From NCBI GenBank assembly GCA_963920705.1, contig OY987225.1:124001-188000 (forward strand): a stretch of DNA of 64,000 nucleotides, read 5' to 3'. Below the pieces are notes generated by a model that had not been told where the DNA came from, searched no databases, and worked only from the letters and a program-made list of their open reading frames with translations. Source of the stretch: Odiellus spinosus. Lineage: Eukaryota > Arthropoda > Arachnida > Opiliones > Phalangiidae. A program made the position numbers and the translations under genes. Of the stretch, positions 21,901 to 32,768 are shown piece by piece (position 1 is the stretch's first letter; each line of letters opens with the position of its first letter).

Positions 21901-24900
21901 AATTAGATGTTTGAGCTAGGGTCGTTTATTTTACCATTTCAGGTAAAATTAAAAAAATCGGAAGATTCGCGACACGTCCTAAACTTGAAGATTAACCATC
22001 TAGAAAAACAGTTGACTTTTAAACAACAAATAATAAATCAACTGGAAAAAGAGAAGGAAGAGTGGAATAAGCGGCTACTTTTCTACCAAAATTTACAGGT
22101 CAGGTTGCACCAAAAAATTAACAAGTTTTATTTCGGAGAGAATAAATTGGAAACATTTTGTCAACATTTCCATTCCAACTTGGAAAGAATGTTTCGCCCG
22201 ATAAGCCTTAAAACGTCAAGGCCAAAATTGGCTGCCTTTCTAATTAGTTCTTACAAATTTAAAGGGAGAATGAAAGGCCAAAACAAGCTATTTTTAATCG
22301 ATTAAGAATGCTAAACTAATGAGAAAAACAATAATATAACCCACCAAAAATATTTCGTTATTTTATAATCAATTTCCAAAGTTCCGAAACTTGAAGATGC
22401 TAAGCCTTGGCTGCCTAGCTCGGCGAACTAGACGAGCACGACTGCACGAGCCGTATTTTTTTGAATATTCCCGTCTGATCTAGTCGCCAATCACGAGCGA
22501 ATACGCGTATTTTCAAATTACGCGTACTCGCTCGTGATTGGCGACAAGAACAGCCGCGAATATTCAAAAAATACGGGTCGTGCTAGTCTAGTTCACCGAG
22601 CTAGGCAGCCAAGGCTTAGCATCGGAACTTTGGAAATTGATTATAAAATAAGGAAATATTTTTGGTGAGTTAAATTGTTGTTTTTCTCATTATTTTAGCA
22701 TTCTTAATCGATTAAAAATAGGTTGTTTCGGCCTTTCATTCTCCCTTTAAGTCTAAGCTACGTTTGTGGACGACGTGACGAAGCTAATAAAAACTTGCAT
22801 AGGGAGCATACGAGGTCCAATTTGAGGCGTGGAAATAATACTGGCTATAATTAGTGAACTGAGAACGATTTACGTTTTGTAATATATGTATCTATATATC
22901 TCTGTATATATATCTATGTATATCTATATCTATCTATCTATCCATTTTTGCTCCTTTTCTACGCTCTTGCCAGCCAGCCACGACAAAAGCTCAAAAATTC
23001 CTTCGACCCCTGACACGCGGGAGAGAGTGGGTGTGGGAAATAAATTTAAGTTTTAGCTCTTTTAAGTACAATTTAACTCGAATCGCCATAACTCGTACTA
23101 GTTCAACGATCTGTTGAACTACTAGACGAGGTGGCGTAGGACTTCAGACATGTATCTCTCTCTCCCGTATTGTGCCGAATACGAAGGGTTCTATGGGGAA
23201 CTCAAACTTACGGGTGAAAATTAATAGGCTTATGATTTTACTAAATTGTATATGGAAAAAGTTTGAGAAGAGGTTTAGGCGCTAGCAGTTTCTCCACGCT
23301 AGTTTTAGCGTACACGCGTCCATGAAAACGGGACTTTATAGTCAAAATGGAAAACAGGAACAGATTATGGCGGTATATTGCCGAACGATACCAATGTGTT
23401 TATTCTCTCTGATGTTATAGACTTTTTGCCGCGCCTTACGAAGGGGCTCCCATTTAGCCAGTTCCGCCCCCCAACCCGCCATTTTTCTCGGTGACCAAAA
23501 TGGCGGATTGGGGGGCGGAACGGGAAAAATGATAGCCCCCTTCATAAAGCGAAGACCAATTTAACAGCGAATTATTCATTTTTTCAACATAGATCACGGA
23601 CGGAACATTATCCTCTCTGGAAAATGATATTAAAAAATTGTTTTCGGAGTTTGAGAAAAAGGATTCAATGACGAAAGAAACATTAAAGTCATTACGCGAT
23701 CATCAATCGGCTCTAAAAGTTCGTAGCAGTTATTTAATATCGGGAAAGTGTCAAACGTCAAGTACCCGGGTTAGCCTAGCTTTCCAAATGAAAATCATTC
23801 TTTAACTCTTTCCCTATCCCCCCCCTTTTAGAGGTTTCGGAGAATATTTTGTCAGGGCGTCAATTCGGTTGCTACCTTTCGCTTTTAAAGGCCTTAACCC
23901 AGGGCCGGATGAAGCGATTTGGCGCCCGGGGGCAAAAATATTACGCGCCCCTTAATTCGAAAATGCAACATTCATCACGCCTTCACTCGGGGAAAAGACT
24001 TGGTATCACCAGATTTCTTGCCCTAACCTCTCTTGAACGTTCACCTTCAAAATCATCTTCCCTTATGCCCGAGTTGTTACGGTCCATGTCGTCCGCTAAG
24101 CCAAGAACCCACGCGCGCTGAAGCAACCGCGGGAACAAGGAATAAAGTATACCTTGGTGCCACGAGTAGAAAATTGGACCAATCAGGGCTTCCCGCGGGT
24201 TATTATTCCTACATTTGGTGAAATGAAATATACCACGTCCAGTAGACTGAGAGAAATGATGACAAAATATTTTCCAAACCATTCGAAGGCGTTATAGACG
24301 AGCCTTTAGCTCTCTATAAAGTAATACGCGGACGATGACCACGAGCACTAAATCATCGTGGTAACTTCGAGCTCGTTTACACGGGTTGACGCTTTACCGA
24401 TAGTTTACCTCGAAAATATTAAAATCTCATTAATTAGACGTCTCTTAACGATTTTTAGCAGGCGTATTCTCGAGTGGTTTCTCAATTAGAAAATCAACGT
24501 ATCGAAATGGGCCCTCCCGAGTATTCCACCAAAAAAGGTATCTACTTCTATTTTCTATCAATATCAACGAGAAGCCCCCATTGTGGATCCGAGAACGCAA
24601 TTCCTATTTTTTATTATTTATCCAATATTAAACGTGTTCCTATAATTTCGACCATTGTCCTATATTTTCCTTTCGCGTTCGAGATCTCTTTCAAGTTCGC
24701 GCGTTTTTTTTAATAGAGGTGGTGCGCGGATTAGGCAAGTACAAATCCCCACCGTTCCCTCAGATGGATTTAAAGCATTTTTGTCGTTCTCTCGTACTTT
24801 TCGTATTGTTTCTTAAAAATGATTTTCCAAAACGATAGTCGGATGCAACGTCATGCTCGAAAATGGTAATACCAAGAGTGTAGGAACTCAACGCGGAGAA

Positions 24901-26537
24901 ACCAATCACGGCACGGCAAATATTCCGTCAAGAATCCAGCCGGTATTGTAATATTTATCTAACCGAGCTAGGGGTCGCTCAAATTCTCATACTATTTGGC
25001 ACAAATCCCTCCTTATCTCCTATCTTTCTCCATTGAAAATTAAAATTGCAAAGATTTCTTAAAAAAATTAAAATGGCATCCTCGAAATCCAAATTGCGAG
25101 TGCGCGACCCATAGCGTGCAAAGACCCGTTTTCAATCTAGATTTTATGGTAAAATATTTCTAGAAAAAATCTTTATTGAAAAAGGAGAGCTCCCAATCAC
25201 GCCTAAAAATTGCGCGCAGCCGTGAAATGTTCCACGACACGAGGTTGTTAAATACGAGCTATGTTTCGGTCTATTGGCACAAATTATACCCCTTTTTGCT
25301 CTTCGGCTATTTAGTGGTTTGGGACCCCCAACATTATGCCTTCAAAATTTTCACCCCAAATCATTTTTTTTTTTTTTTTTTTTGTTATTAGATGGGCAAT
25401 CAACTCGAAGCCGTTTTGAAGAATTTTAAATCATCTAATTGGCTAGAAAGTCGTTACTCCGATACGGAGGCGTTGAATTTAACCGAAACTCTAGAATCGG
25501 AAAGGTTACGGCGCAAAATTCTAGAACAGAAACTTTCTGACACGGAAAAAGAAAATCTAATCTTAAGGAAAGAAAATGGAAGCTTAAAGGCCGCCAGCGA
25601 TCGCCTCAATCGCAAAATTGAAAGCGTACTCGATGGAAAACCAGATGTAAGTTAAATAATTCGCATTTGTATGACATTTTGACAGTAAATTTCGCGCGTT
25701 GTAGTCTAAAGCGCCATTCTTAGACAAGTATTCAAAATAAAAACCCGAAATATGCCAAATATTTTTTAGGCAAAATTAACAATTTCCTAATATGGAAATG
25801 ACATTACGCGAAATCATCGAAAAATGCATCTAGCTTTGCTTGTACAATTTACCGTTCCCCACTGACAGACAGACAGACAAATTACCTAGAGATATATATA
25901 TATATATTTTCATTAAATTTAGTAAACATAGTCGAACGGAAATTAAAATATCGTATTTTGGAGATAAAAATGGAGGAGCTTTTGAATTTATTTTCGGACG
26001 CCAAATAACGTATATGAGAATTTTCAAACAAGTATTAGACACGTTTTTGGTGTTTCAATTATTTTCTAAAGTGTGGTAAAATTTGAATGTAATCGTATTA
26101 TTGACGCTATTAATGTCCTAGGTGTAATTAGCCTGTTTAATCAGATTTAACCGCTGTTCCATTTTTAGTTTCCCCTTTTACTGTCACGAAGATAAAAGCT
26201 CGTTAATATTTATTTATAGGAATTGTACATATTTTTGGTATTGGAGAAAAAAATTGAAGAACTGGAAAAAATGTAAGAAATCTTTTTGGGAAATTTTGAC
26301 CAATATTTCTAAGTGCAAAGGCAAATTTTGGTCCTACTTAAAAAAAGGTACGACGAAAGGGATTCTGAGTTATCCAATCTGCGAGATCAACTCGAAGAAT
26401 ACACTCCATTTCACATGAAGGAAGAATTACTGTTGACGCGGGAGCTCGTCCTTCGTAAGAATAAGCAATTGGAACAAGTTCGGCTGGAACTTGACTCTCT
26501 TATTGGTCTCTTAACGCGCGAAGTTACGAACAATTAA
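9929..26537 (+). CDS. CEP162-like centrosomal/ciliary coiled-coil protein
   Basis: Coding exons: 9929-10042, 10136-10724, 17733-18535, 18611-19182, 20464-20542, 20785-20877, 21943-22098, 23593-23718, 24459-24537, 25392-25646, 26220-26272, 26321-26537. Phases match at every junction except 24537 to 25392, so a small exon is probably missing there (candidate 24717-24793). The product exceeds 1000 residues: an acidic, disordered N-terminal half with a degenerate ten-residue repeat (core SQPIKDEE), then coiled coil. CEP162 resemblance, recalled from the vertebrate protein, lies in an N-terminal LADDFKHFLDE, a YDDSFE motif, LMKGYEEENIKLNEEVKKL before the coiled coil, and a C-terminal RKNKQLEQVRLELDSLIGLL. 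CEP162 binds axonemal microtubules at the distal centriole and helps assemble the ciliary transition zone. The ATG at 9929 is the first in frame. The assignment to CEP162 is moderately confident; the exon chain is more so. Confidence 0.72.
10939..11880. repeat. about 940-bp satellite of 20-22-bp A-rich units
   Basis: Roughly 40 units with consensus GGGAAAAAAGTTGAAATTTT, differing by A-tract length and TATG/TACG variants, lie near the start of intron 2 of the CEP162-like gene. Strand asymmetry is strong: one strand is almost free of C. Further degenerate units continue to about 12000. Confidence 0.93.
12949..13612 (+). pseudogene. transposon-borne protein remnant with Cys-rich C-terminus, frameshifted
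   Basis: Two frames join at the A-run at 13081-13090. The first, open from 12949, ends HAATGCDTTSALYRQG; the second continues KKKAFKILKQNEDLRQK to a stop at 13612. The GCDTTSA motif, the GKKKAF word, the VYHQVQTW segment and the C-terminal pattern CKCKx6CEYRKTGLxCSxxCxxCHGxxC are familiar from abundant transposon-associated hypothetical proteins of invertebrate genomes; I cannot name the superfamily. An in-frame TAG at 12946 ends the homologous frame upstream, so the N-terminal part is missing. It is a defective internal gene of the 12319-14888 element, not a host gene. Confidence 0.7.
13647..14018. repeat. 21-bp satellite inside the transposon
   Basis: About 18 tandem 21-bp units of consensus ATGATAACATTTACATTATAT follow directly after the stop of the transposon remnant. 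A short extra block of the same units recurs at 14180-14262 within a local duplication. Confidence 0.93.
15144..15686. mobile_element. mariner-type MITE, 543 bp, with TA target
   Basis: The ends are CAAGGTGTTTCGAAAATGG and CCATTTGCGAAACACCCTG, next to TA on both sides (15142-15143 and 15687-15688). Inverted arms of about 150 bp share GACGTTTTGTCGTACGGGGC and its complement. ACAGGGTGTTTC-type ends with TA targets are familiar from Tc1/mariner-related elements of arthropods. No transposase. Confidence 0.82.
16341..17185 (-). CDS. THAP-domain zinc-finger protein, nested gene
   Basis: Exons 16841-17185, 16496-16751 and 16341-16438 give 232 residues. The first about 95 residues form a THAP domain, a C2CH zinc finger that binds DNA: C6, C10, C53 and H56 are the likely zinc ligands, with W35, FP at 24-25 and the closing AVPTIF at 90-95. 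The remainder is Ser/Thr-rich and ends in a basic segment (RRSK). The ATG at 17185 is right because THAP domains start within a few residues of the N-terminus. The gene lies wholly inside intron 2 of the CEP162-like gene, on the opposite strand. THAP domains occur in host regulators and in P-element-type transposases. No transposase domain follows here and introns are kept, so a host gene is likelier. The second intron is 57 nt and readable in frame. Confidence 0.85.
17315..17322. promoter_or_regulatory. CRE palindrome upstream of the THAP gene
   Basis: A perfect TGACGTCA lies 130 bp upstream of the THAP start codon in a GC-richer stretch (17280-17345), a typical proximal-promoter position. 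Function is inferred from the consensus only. Confidence 0.45.
18040..18228 (+). repeat. 30-bp in-frame coding minisatellite
   Basis: Within exon 3 of the CEP162-like gene, 30-bp units encode about six copies of a ten-residue repeat (core SQPIKDEE). Degenerate relatives (KSIEDDK, KPIEEKE, KPIEIKE) continue to about 18530. The unit is a multiple of three, so copy-number change keeps the frame. Confidence 0.88.
19259..19866. mobile_element. AGAGGTCGGG-ended element carrying a nested hAT-like insertion
   Basis: The left end (AGAGGTCGGGCTTTTCGACA) and right end (GAAACCCCAACCTCT) are inverted and resemble the short element at 51493-51639 and a fragment at about 44229-44350. The middle is occupied by the unrelated element at 19325-19747. 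It lies in the CEP162-like intron between exons 4 and 5. Confidence 0.6.
19325..19747. mobile_element. hAT-like MITE with CAGGGTTAGTACACGAC end
   Basis: The left end is CAGGGTTAGTACACGACC; the right end is TTTTGTACGAACCCCG, its imperfect inverse. Internal GTCAGGGAATTTGAAAA words recur. Candidate 8-bp duplications agree at only five positions, so the copy is old. A fragment with TGTATGAACCCTG near 49495 may be a relative. Confidence 0.62.
21156..21391. mobile_element. MITE of the CATAGAG family, 236 bp
   Basis: The inverted ends CATAGAGACTTTTAACATAG and CTATGTTAAAAGTCTCTATG are perfect over 20 bp. The flanking duplication GCTAGAT/GCTAGAA agrees at six of seven positions. A related copy is at 48889-49126. 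It lies in the CEP162-like intron between exons 6 and 7. Confidence 0.82.
22263..22746. mobile_element. TTAA-flanked element, second family, 484 bp
   Basis: The element runs from AGGGAGAATGAAAGGCC to GGCCTTTCATTCTCCCT between TTAA sites (22259-22262 and 22747-22750). It is nearly palindromic throughout, with arms sharing CTAAGCCTTGGCTGCCTAGC. A solo end (AGGGAGAATGAAACC) occurs near 37867. It sits 160 bp after exon 7 of the CEP162-like gene. Confidence 0.85.
23461..23521. repeat. 61-bp hairpin
   Basis: Arms GTTCCGCCCCCCAACCCGCC and GGCGGATTGGGGGGCGGAAC (one mismatch) with an ATTTT/AAAAT stem extension surround a short loop. It would form a strong stem-loop and is probably the core of a MITE. 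It ends 72 nt before exon 8 of the CEP162-like gene. Confidence 0.75.
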
Positions 26538-26747
26538 AGTATTTTAATTTGACGAATTTGCCTTAAAATTAATTTATTCCTTTTCGGGAAGATGAAGGCT
26601 AGAAAATATTCCTATATTAAACTATAGGAGCCCAAACTCCCTAATGGCTTTTTATTATTTAGGCCATGAATGATTGATAATTACAAACTTAAATATTAAA
26701 ATTATAAGTATCCTTCGACATGCAATTAATCAAAAGGGGAGGCTTTG

Positions 26748-26753
26748 AATAAA
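26748..26753 (+). promoter_or_regulatory. possible poly(A) signal of the CEP162-like gene
   Basis: The first AATAAA on the plus strand after the stop at 26537, 211 nt downstream. Position is plausible; no cleavage-site evidence. Confidence 0.35.
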
Positions 26754-28589
26754 AAGGTAACAGAATATATTGGATGAAGCGCCGCGATTGTCCCAAATAT
26801 TATCAATTGGCCATGTTAGAAGTTGGAATTTTAAGTTTTCATTAAATCATCCTTGATTTAGCCGCGATTCAACGTATAACTTATCATTAACTTTGATATA
26901 GCGTAAATATTTCGCAGTTACAGCTTCATTTTTGAAATTTTACAAAACGCGCTGGCTGCGTACGTGATTTTTCTCTAGGTAAGTAGCGGATATTAAATGT
27001 TTTCCCTTTTTTTTTTTTTTTTCGATCCGTTCTTGGGCCTATCAGGAAAATATTTTTTTATTTCGCAGCCACTAAAACTTCACTTTTCCCATATTGGGGA
27101 TTTTTTAAGAATATTTAATCTCATTTCCAAGAGACCCATTGACGATCCGCGACTAATTTCACCCCCCCCCCCCCCCGTAATTATTTTTCCTAAGCTCGAT
27201 GATGAAATGAATTCGTTGAGCCCGAGCTCGATTTGAGCCCAGCAAAATTTAGAAAAAACCTGAACTTAAGCCTGAGCTCAAATTATTGTTTATGCCATAA
27301 TGAGCAAGAGGTGAGGCGTATAAACGGACGAATAAATTTGCGACCCCAAATTCGAGCTCCAGCTTGTATATTTTTATCTCTCGCGACCGAGGTGAGCCCA
27401 ATACTTTCCCAAATATTGGGAAGGAGCCCGGGCTCACGCGTAAGCCCTGGCTCTTTCCATTAAAAATATATGTACCTTCACGCGATTTTTTGGAGCTTGA
27501 ACTATCAATTACAGTACAAATGCAACCTGTCTCAATTCGGGCACCTCGTCTTGCGCCAACACCTCATTTTCCTTTTCAAGAATTGAAAAAAATCGCGAAG
27601 GTGCCGGCGGACGCGTGACGTCAGTTTTACGATTGAATTTACTCTCTCCATAGAAAATAACGCTAAAAAGTCCGTTTTGATTCGCGTTTCCCGGGAAAAG
27701 TTTAAACGAAAACGTTTCGCGGTTTTTTCTTAATATTAACTAGATCTTAAACTAATAAAATCCAAAATTGAGGCGTTAAAAGCAATAATGGCTGAAAAAC
27801 AGCCACGAAAGCGACAAAAAATTGAGAATTTTTATCAAAATTCTCATAGTTCGTCGGAAATTGAATCATCCGATGATGATCCCGTGTCTCTAGAAATAGT
27901 CGTATACATTTTGAGTAGATTAGTAAACTTTTTGGATATAAACCAAGGTTTTTAAAAGTTTTATCGAGAAAAAAATTCAAATTTAATGACGATAGATTTT
28001 CCAGTTCCCTACGCCTTCGATCGTAATCAATTAATTTTAGTAAAAAACAATACAATAATGAATTCAATATATTAAAACGCCATATTTGAATCTATTTATT
28101 TTAGATGAAGGATAGCAGACACGAGCCTCTATCTTTTTAACATTATGTATTAATCCGCCTGAACTTTACAAATTTTGCCAAAGTATAAAATAGTCTACAG
28201 TCGATTCAATTAAGTCGCGGTTTAACAATGTTTAAATCAGATTAAATCATGAGTTAGAAGTATCGTTAAAAATAACTTAATTTTCCTTTTCACCTTCACT
28301 TTAGTACCGAGATAGTGTTTTAGAAAACTCGCTTTAGTGCGAGCAAACACGAGTCACGTGATGGTTTTAATATATATATCTACATATATCTAAAAAAATA
28401 GGTTATCTGCACTTAAGTTATACGTTTATCAAGTTATGAAATTAAAATTTATTTGGCACTTTCAAAAGAATGAAAGAATTAGGTTTGACGGTCTCGTGTT
28501 TTTCCTCTGTCGCATTCCGAACCCTATTTAAGCTTAGTTTCCACTAGCGCGTAATGTTTTTCTTTTCCGTTACACTCGTAAAATATTTG

Positions 28590-28835
28590 CACGTGTCAAC
28601 TGACAGATCTGAGAATTTTCAAATCGTTATGACGACGCCAGTTGCCAATACCAAGGATGAAAGAAGTTTTATCACGCTAAATAGACTAGAAAATATTTGC
28701 GAACTACGATGTCGGAAAAAAGGTTATCGAACTTAGCTTTGATCGCGATAAACAGAGATTTATCAAACAAATTAAGGGATAATCCTGATTTGGCAATAAA
28801 TGAATTTGGAAAAAATAATAATAGAAGGTTAAATT
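28590..28835 (+). pseudogene. hAT-family transposase C-terminal (dimerisation) remnant, frameshifted
   Basis: The frame around 28630-28690 encodes TTPVANTKDERSFITLNRL. After a one-base shift near 28690 the next frame encodes KYLRTTMSEKRLSNLALIAI followed by NRDL. Together they match the well-known hAT C-terminal signature (N/C-ERSFS-x-L-x-R-L-K-x-x-L-R-x-T-M-x-x-x-R-L-x-x-L-A-L-x-x-x-x-R), especially of ZMYM-like hAT transposases. The upstream catalytic part is not recognisable, so the copy is dead. Confidence 0.75.
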
Positions 28836-29262
28836 TTTTTATGTACTTGCTATTTGTAAGTTTGAAACGGCTATGCATAGTACATAATTCAAAATAATTA
28901 AGAATATTTCTTTAAATGAGGAATAATTAAATAAATAAAAGAATTTTTTAATTGTGGTGGGAAAAAAATTGAATGAGCTCAGCATTCGGTAAAAAAAATA
29001 GAAATTACCCGGGGGGGGGGGGGAGTTAATTTCAGGTTGGGGGGGCCTCATATTTATCAGCCTGTCTGTAAAAATATCCTAGCGACGCCACAGTGTATTG
29101 CTGTGTAGTTAATAGTTCATTAGTTACCGAGGTTTAGTTCGATTGAGCACCATGATTTTAATTGCCGTTATGCTGTCCGAAGTGGTTCTTGTGCCAAATC
29201 GTTCTTGTCCGAAGTGGGTCTTGACTTTCCGTCCTGTGAATTCTCATTCCTTGTGCTCGCCA

Positions 29263-29535
29263 TCACCTGGACTAATTCCTTGTGCTCTCTATCACCTGGA
29301 CTAAATACTTGTGCTCGCTATCACCTGGACTAAATACTTGTTCTCACCATCACCTGGACTAAATACTTGTGCTCGCTTACACCTGGACTAAATATTTGTG
29401 CTCGCTATCATCTGGACTAAATACTTGTGCTCGCTTACACCTGGACTAAATATTTGTGCTCGCTATCATCTGGACTAAATACTTGTGCTCGCTTACACCT
29501 GGACTAAATACTTGTGCTCGCTATCACCTGGATTA
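29263..29535. repeat. 29-bp tandem array inside the hAT-like element
   Basis: About nine units containing CACCTGGACTAAATACTTG and GTGCTCGCT. Alternating CTTACACC/CTATCATC variants indicate a higher-order doublet of two unit types. Confidence 0.88.
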
Positions 29536-31517
29536 CCGATTATTAGTGAACTTCATCATCTAGACCATCTAATGGTATCGTTAAACGGGGTTTTTCTTAA
29601 ATATTTTAAACAACGCCACCCGAATTACTAGCTCAATTACTAGCTCAATTATTTAAGTTCATGTTTGGGATCGTTTAGATCCGCTGTTAGATTACGTAAT
29701 CGTTTAGGTTAAAGGTAAATGTGAATTAACACTAAATGAGGTTATGTCTTAGGTTACTTTAAGTAAGCTGAGCCTTTAAATAATTAGTGTTTGGTTAATT
29801 TAGAGAATTGCCGCGTTAGTTCTAAAGTGGGTTTGATGCTATTTCCATCTTACGGCCTTGGTTACCCAATAGAATAAATTCACCAGTCCTGTTGCCTTGG
29901 TTGAACGAGACCATTGTCTCTGCATTTTTGCATTGTTTTTTCGAAGCGAATTTTTCACAAGTAATTAAAAGATTTAATGGTTTTTTAAACCTTGTGATTT
30001 AGGAATCAGTTCATGCCGGAAGTTATCATACCTCTAGTAATGTTTTTAGGCTTTTACTAACATTATAAAATAGGTCTTTCCAATCTTTAAGGCTTTTGGG
30101 GTTTATCATATTTCTTAGTGTTATAAGTTTGGCGCGTGTCTTCTATAGAGGTGTAATAATGATGGTATGACTGGTACGTAAGCTAGTGAGGTTGCCTCAC
30201 TAGCAATTGGCATTTGTGTTTTGCTAGGTGATTAGGGCTGTAGGCGAGATATCAAATTATCCCTTATTGCTGAGGCGGGAATTTCTAAGTTAACTTAAAA
30301 ACTAATTATTTGAAAACTTGTTTTATTTAAAATAAAATAGGACTTATTTTCATTTATTGGCAATTCATCTTGACCTTTGACCTTAACCTTAACCGAATCT
30401 AATACTTAATTATAATTAGTTTATTTTCGAAGTAGATCTTTATAATCTACATCAAAGTTAATCGTAATTTAAAAAATGAAGATTAACTCTAGGACCTGAC
30501 CACTTTAATTTCTGGCGTTTTTATTTCACAGGCACACGCGTGAAAGGTAACAAATTTTCTGTTAAGGACCTCCTCGCCTGTACAAGGCCTAGGGAACTCT
30601 AGTTTGGTTAAAGGGGTATGAGTGGTCTCCTTTTTGCCAGCTATGAGTTTTTTTTTTTTCTAAAGTGCATATTATAAATTTAAATTGGTACTTCTAGCTA
30701 GTTCAATTTTGTTGCTTTAAAAAGCAAGGTCTCTTAAAGACGACAATCGAAGAATTCTAGGTTTAAAAAAAAGTTGGTTTATATTCAAATAGTTTACTAA
30801 TTTACTTAAAATTTAAACGACTAGTTCTAAAGACACGTGATCATCATCGGATGATTCAATTTCCGACGAACTATAAGAATTTTGATAAAAATTCTCATTC
30901 TTTTTTTGTCGCTTTCGAGGCTGTTTTTCAGCCATTATTGGATAATATTATAGTTTAAGATCTAGTTAATATTAAGAAAAAGCCGCGAAACGTTTTCGTT
31001 TAAACTTTTCCCATGAAACTCGGATCAAAACGGACTTTTCAGCGTTATATTCTATGAAGATTTTTTTTTCAATTCTTGAAAAGGAAAATGAGGTGTTGGC
31101 GCAAGACGAGGTACCCGAATTGAGACAGGTTGCATTTGTACTGTAATTGATAGCTCAAGCTCGCGCTTCAAAAAATCGTGTGAAGGTACATATATATTTA
31201 ATGGAAATAACCAGGGCTTACGCGTGAGCCCGGGCTCCTTCGCAATATTTGGGAAAGTGTTGGGCCACCTCGGTCTCTAGAAATAAAAATATACAAGCTG
31301 GAGCTCGAATTTGGGCTCGCAAATTTATTCGTCCGTTTATACACCTCACCTCTTGCTCATTTTGGCATAAACAATAATTTGAGCTCGGGCTCAAGCTCAG
31401 ATATTTTTTATTAATTTTGTTGGGCTCGGCTCAGGCTCGCGGTTTAGCCTTTTTTGGTCATACCTCGCTCAAATCGAGCTCGGGCTCAACGAATTGAGGT
31501 GAGCCCGCTCAGCTCTG

Positions 31518-32768
31518 TTCTCTAAGAATTCAATTTTAATTTCTGTCCTTTAACGGCAGCCTCTTTTTGTACATGATTAATATTCCAAATGAAACGTTCG
31601 CGAGCAGGGAACGATAAAAGAATTGGCGCGTCAGGACAACTAAACTTTGCTGGGCAATTTATTGTAAGTGAAAATTTATCGACAATTTTTTAATAAAGTT
31701 AGATCTTGTTTAAATATATTTTATTATATCGCTACTATAATTAATCGCAGTCTCGCGAAATTTTCGAGCACGCTTTGACGTCACGATCTATCATCTTTTT
31801 AGTTAATACTGAAGCTGAATACGCCCTTCTAATTATAAATGAAGCCCCGTTGAATAATCAAAGGAATTTTTAGACTTAATTATAAGAATAAACATCTACG
31901 CAACCTAACAGTTCTGATTTTTGCCTATTAAACTAGCTTAGATCTCGCAAAATGGATTAAATTACTAAAACGAAGTCTATTTTGGCCGACAAGACAACAG
32001 AAAGTATATTTTTGCTGATAGGACAAGAGAATGTCTATTTTTGTCATTAGGACAACGGGAAAACTTGTATAAACTTAAAAAAAAAATGTATACAAATCAT
32101 GTTTTTCTCTTAATGTTTGAATTTCGGTACTTGGAATAAATCGAACCAATTGGATGATTTCAACGAGTCTTCAGCCATTAACAATAGAGAGATTTCCCAT
32201 CCACACCATGGCGTCTATAAAAGCTCCAATGGTTTAGCACGGTTAAAGACAGGATCGCGCTGATTGACCCAATTTTTTCTTTCGCTGAATTTCAAATTAC
32301 TCAGCGCGTACAATCGGATCTAGAAGCTTAAAGTTCTTACGTAACTGACTACGGATTTAGCCTCCAATCAGTAACGTTTTCGCTTAGTCGGTGTGCAGTT
32401 TTAGGCGAATGATTTCAAGTATAAATTCGGACCATAAACATTTTATTGACGTCTTCAGAAGCTATCACGATTGAGTTTGTTAAAAACGTCGCAATTAAGA
32501 TGGCGTAAGCGACGCCTCTGGAATAAATTGGGATATCTGTAGCGTAATATTGAAGGCGGGAGCCGTTGGGTTCATCTGATTGGTTCAATTTTAGATTCAC
32601 TTACATTCAAACTTAAACAAACTTTAGAAATTAATTTAAAACACCAAAAAAGTGGGTCGAATAATTCTTTAGAAAATTCTCAATAAGGTTTTTTTGGCAT
32701 GGTGATTCCAAAAATAAATTACGTAACTATTGCGTAATTATTTACATTCGGGGGTTACGCGATAGTTA
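31518..32768. other. intergenic stretch without recognisable gene
   Basis: A short open frame from ATG 31590 (MKRSRAGNDKRIGASGQLNF) runs into a GTAAGTG donor-like site at about 31663 and resembles the first exon of a ZMYM-like hAT transposase, but no continuation was found. A fragment related to the 47180-47563 family lies near 32690. The remainder shows nothing I can name. Confidence 0.4.

Larger units (their letters stand above)
27205..31517. mobile_element. decayed 4.3-kb hAT-like transposon with about 800-bp inverted arms
   Basis: The left arm (about 27209-27900) is repeated inverted at about 30840-31495, sharing the GAGCCCGAGCTCGATTTGAG block, an AGACGAGGT…TTGCGCCAACACC block and the first codons of a small frame (MAEKQPRKRQKIENFYQN) in both arms. 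The interior holds a hAT-type transposase remnant (28590-28835) and a 29-bp satellite. The right end reads as CAGAGCTGAGCGGGC in inverse, like hAT ends; the left terminus is eroded. Candidate 8-bp duplications (TTTCCTAA/TTCTCTAA) are weak, so the exact limits are uncertain. Confidence 0.72.

Noticed and set aside
23897..24130. Possible hAT element starting CAGGGCCGGATGAAG
   Set aside because: No inverted partner or target duplication could be found downstream, so it is at most a truncated end.
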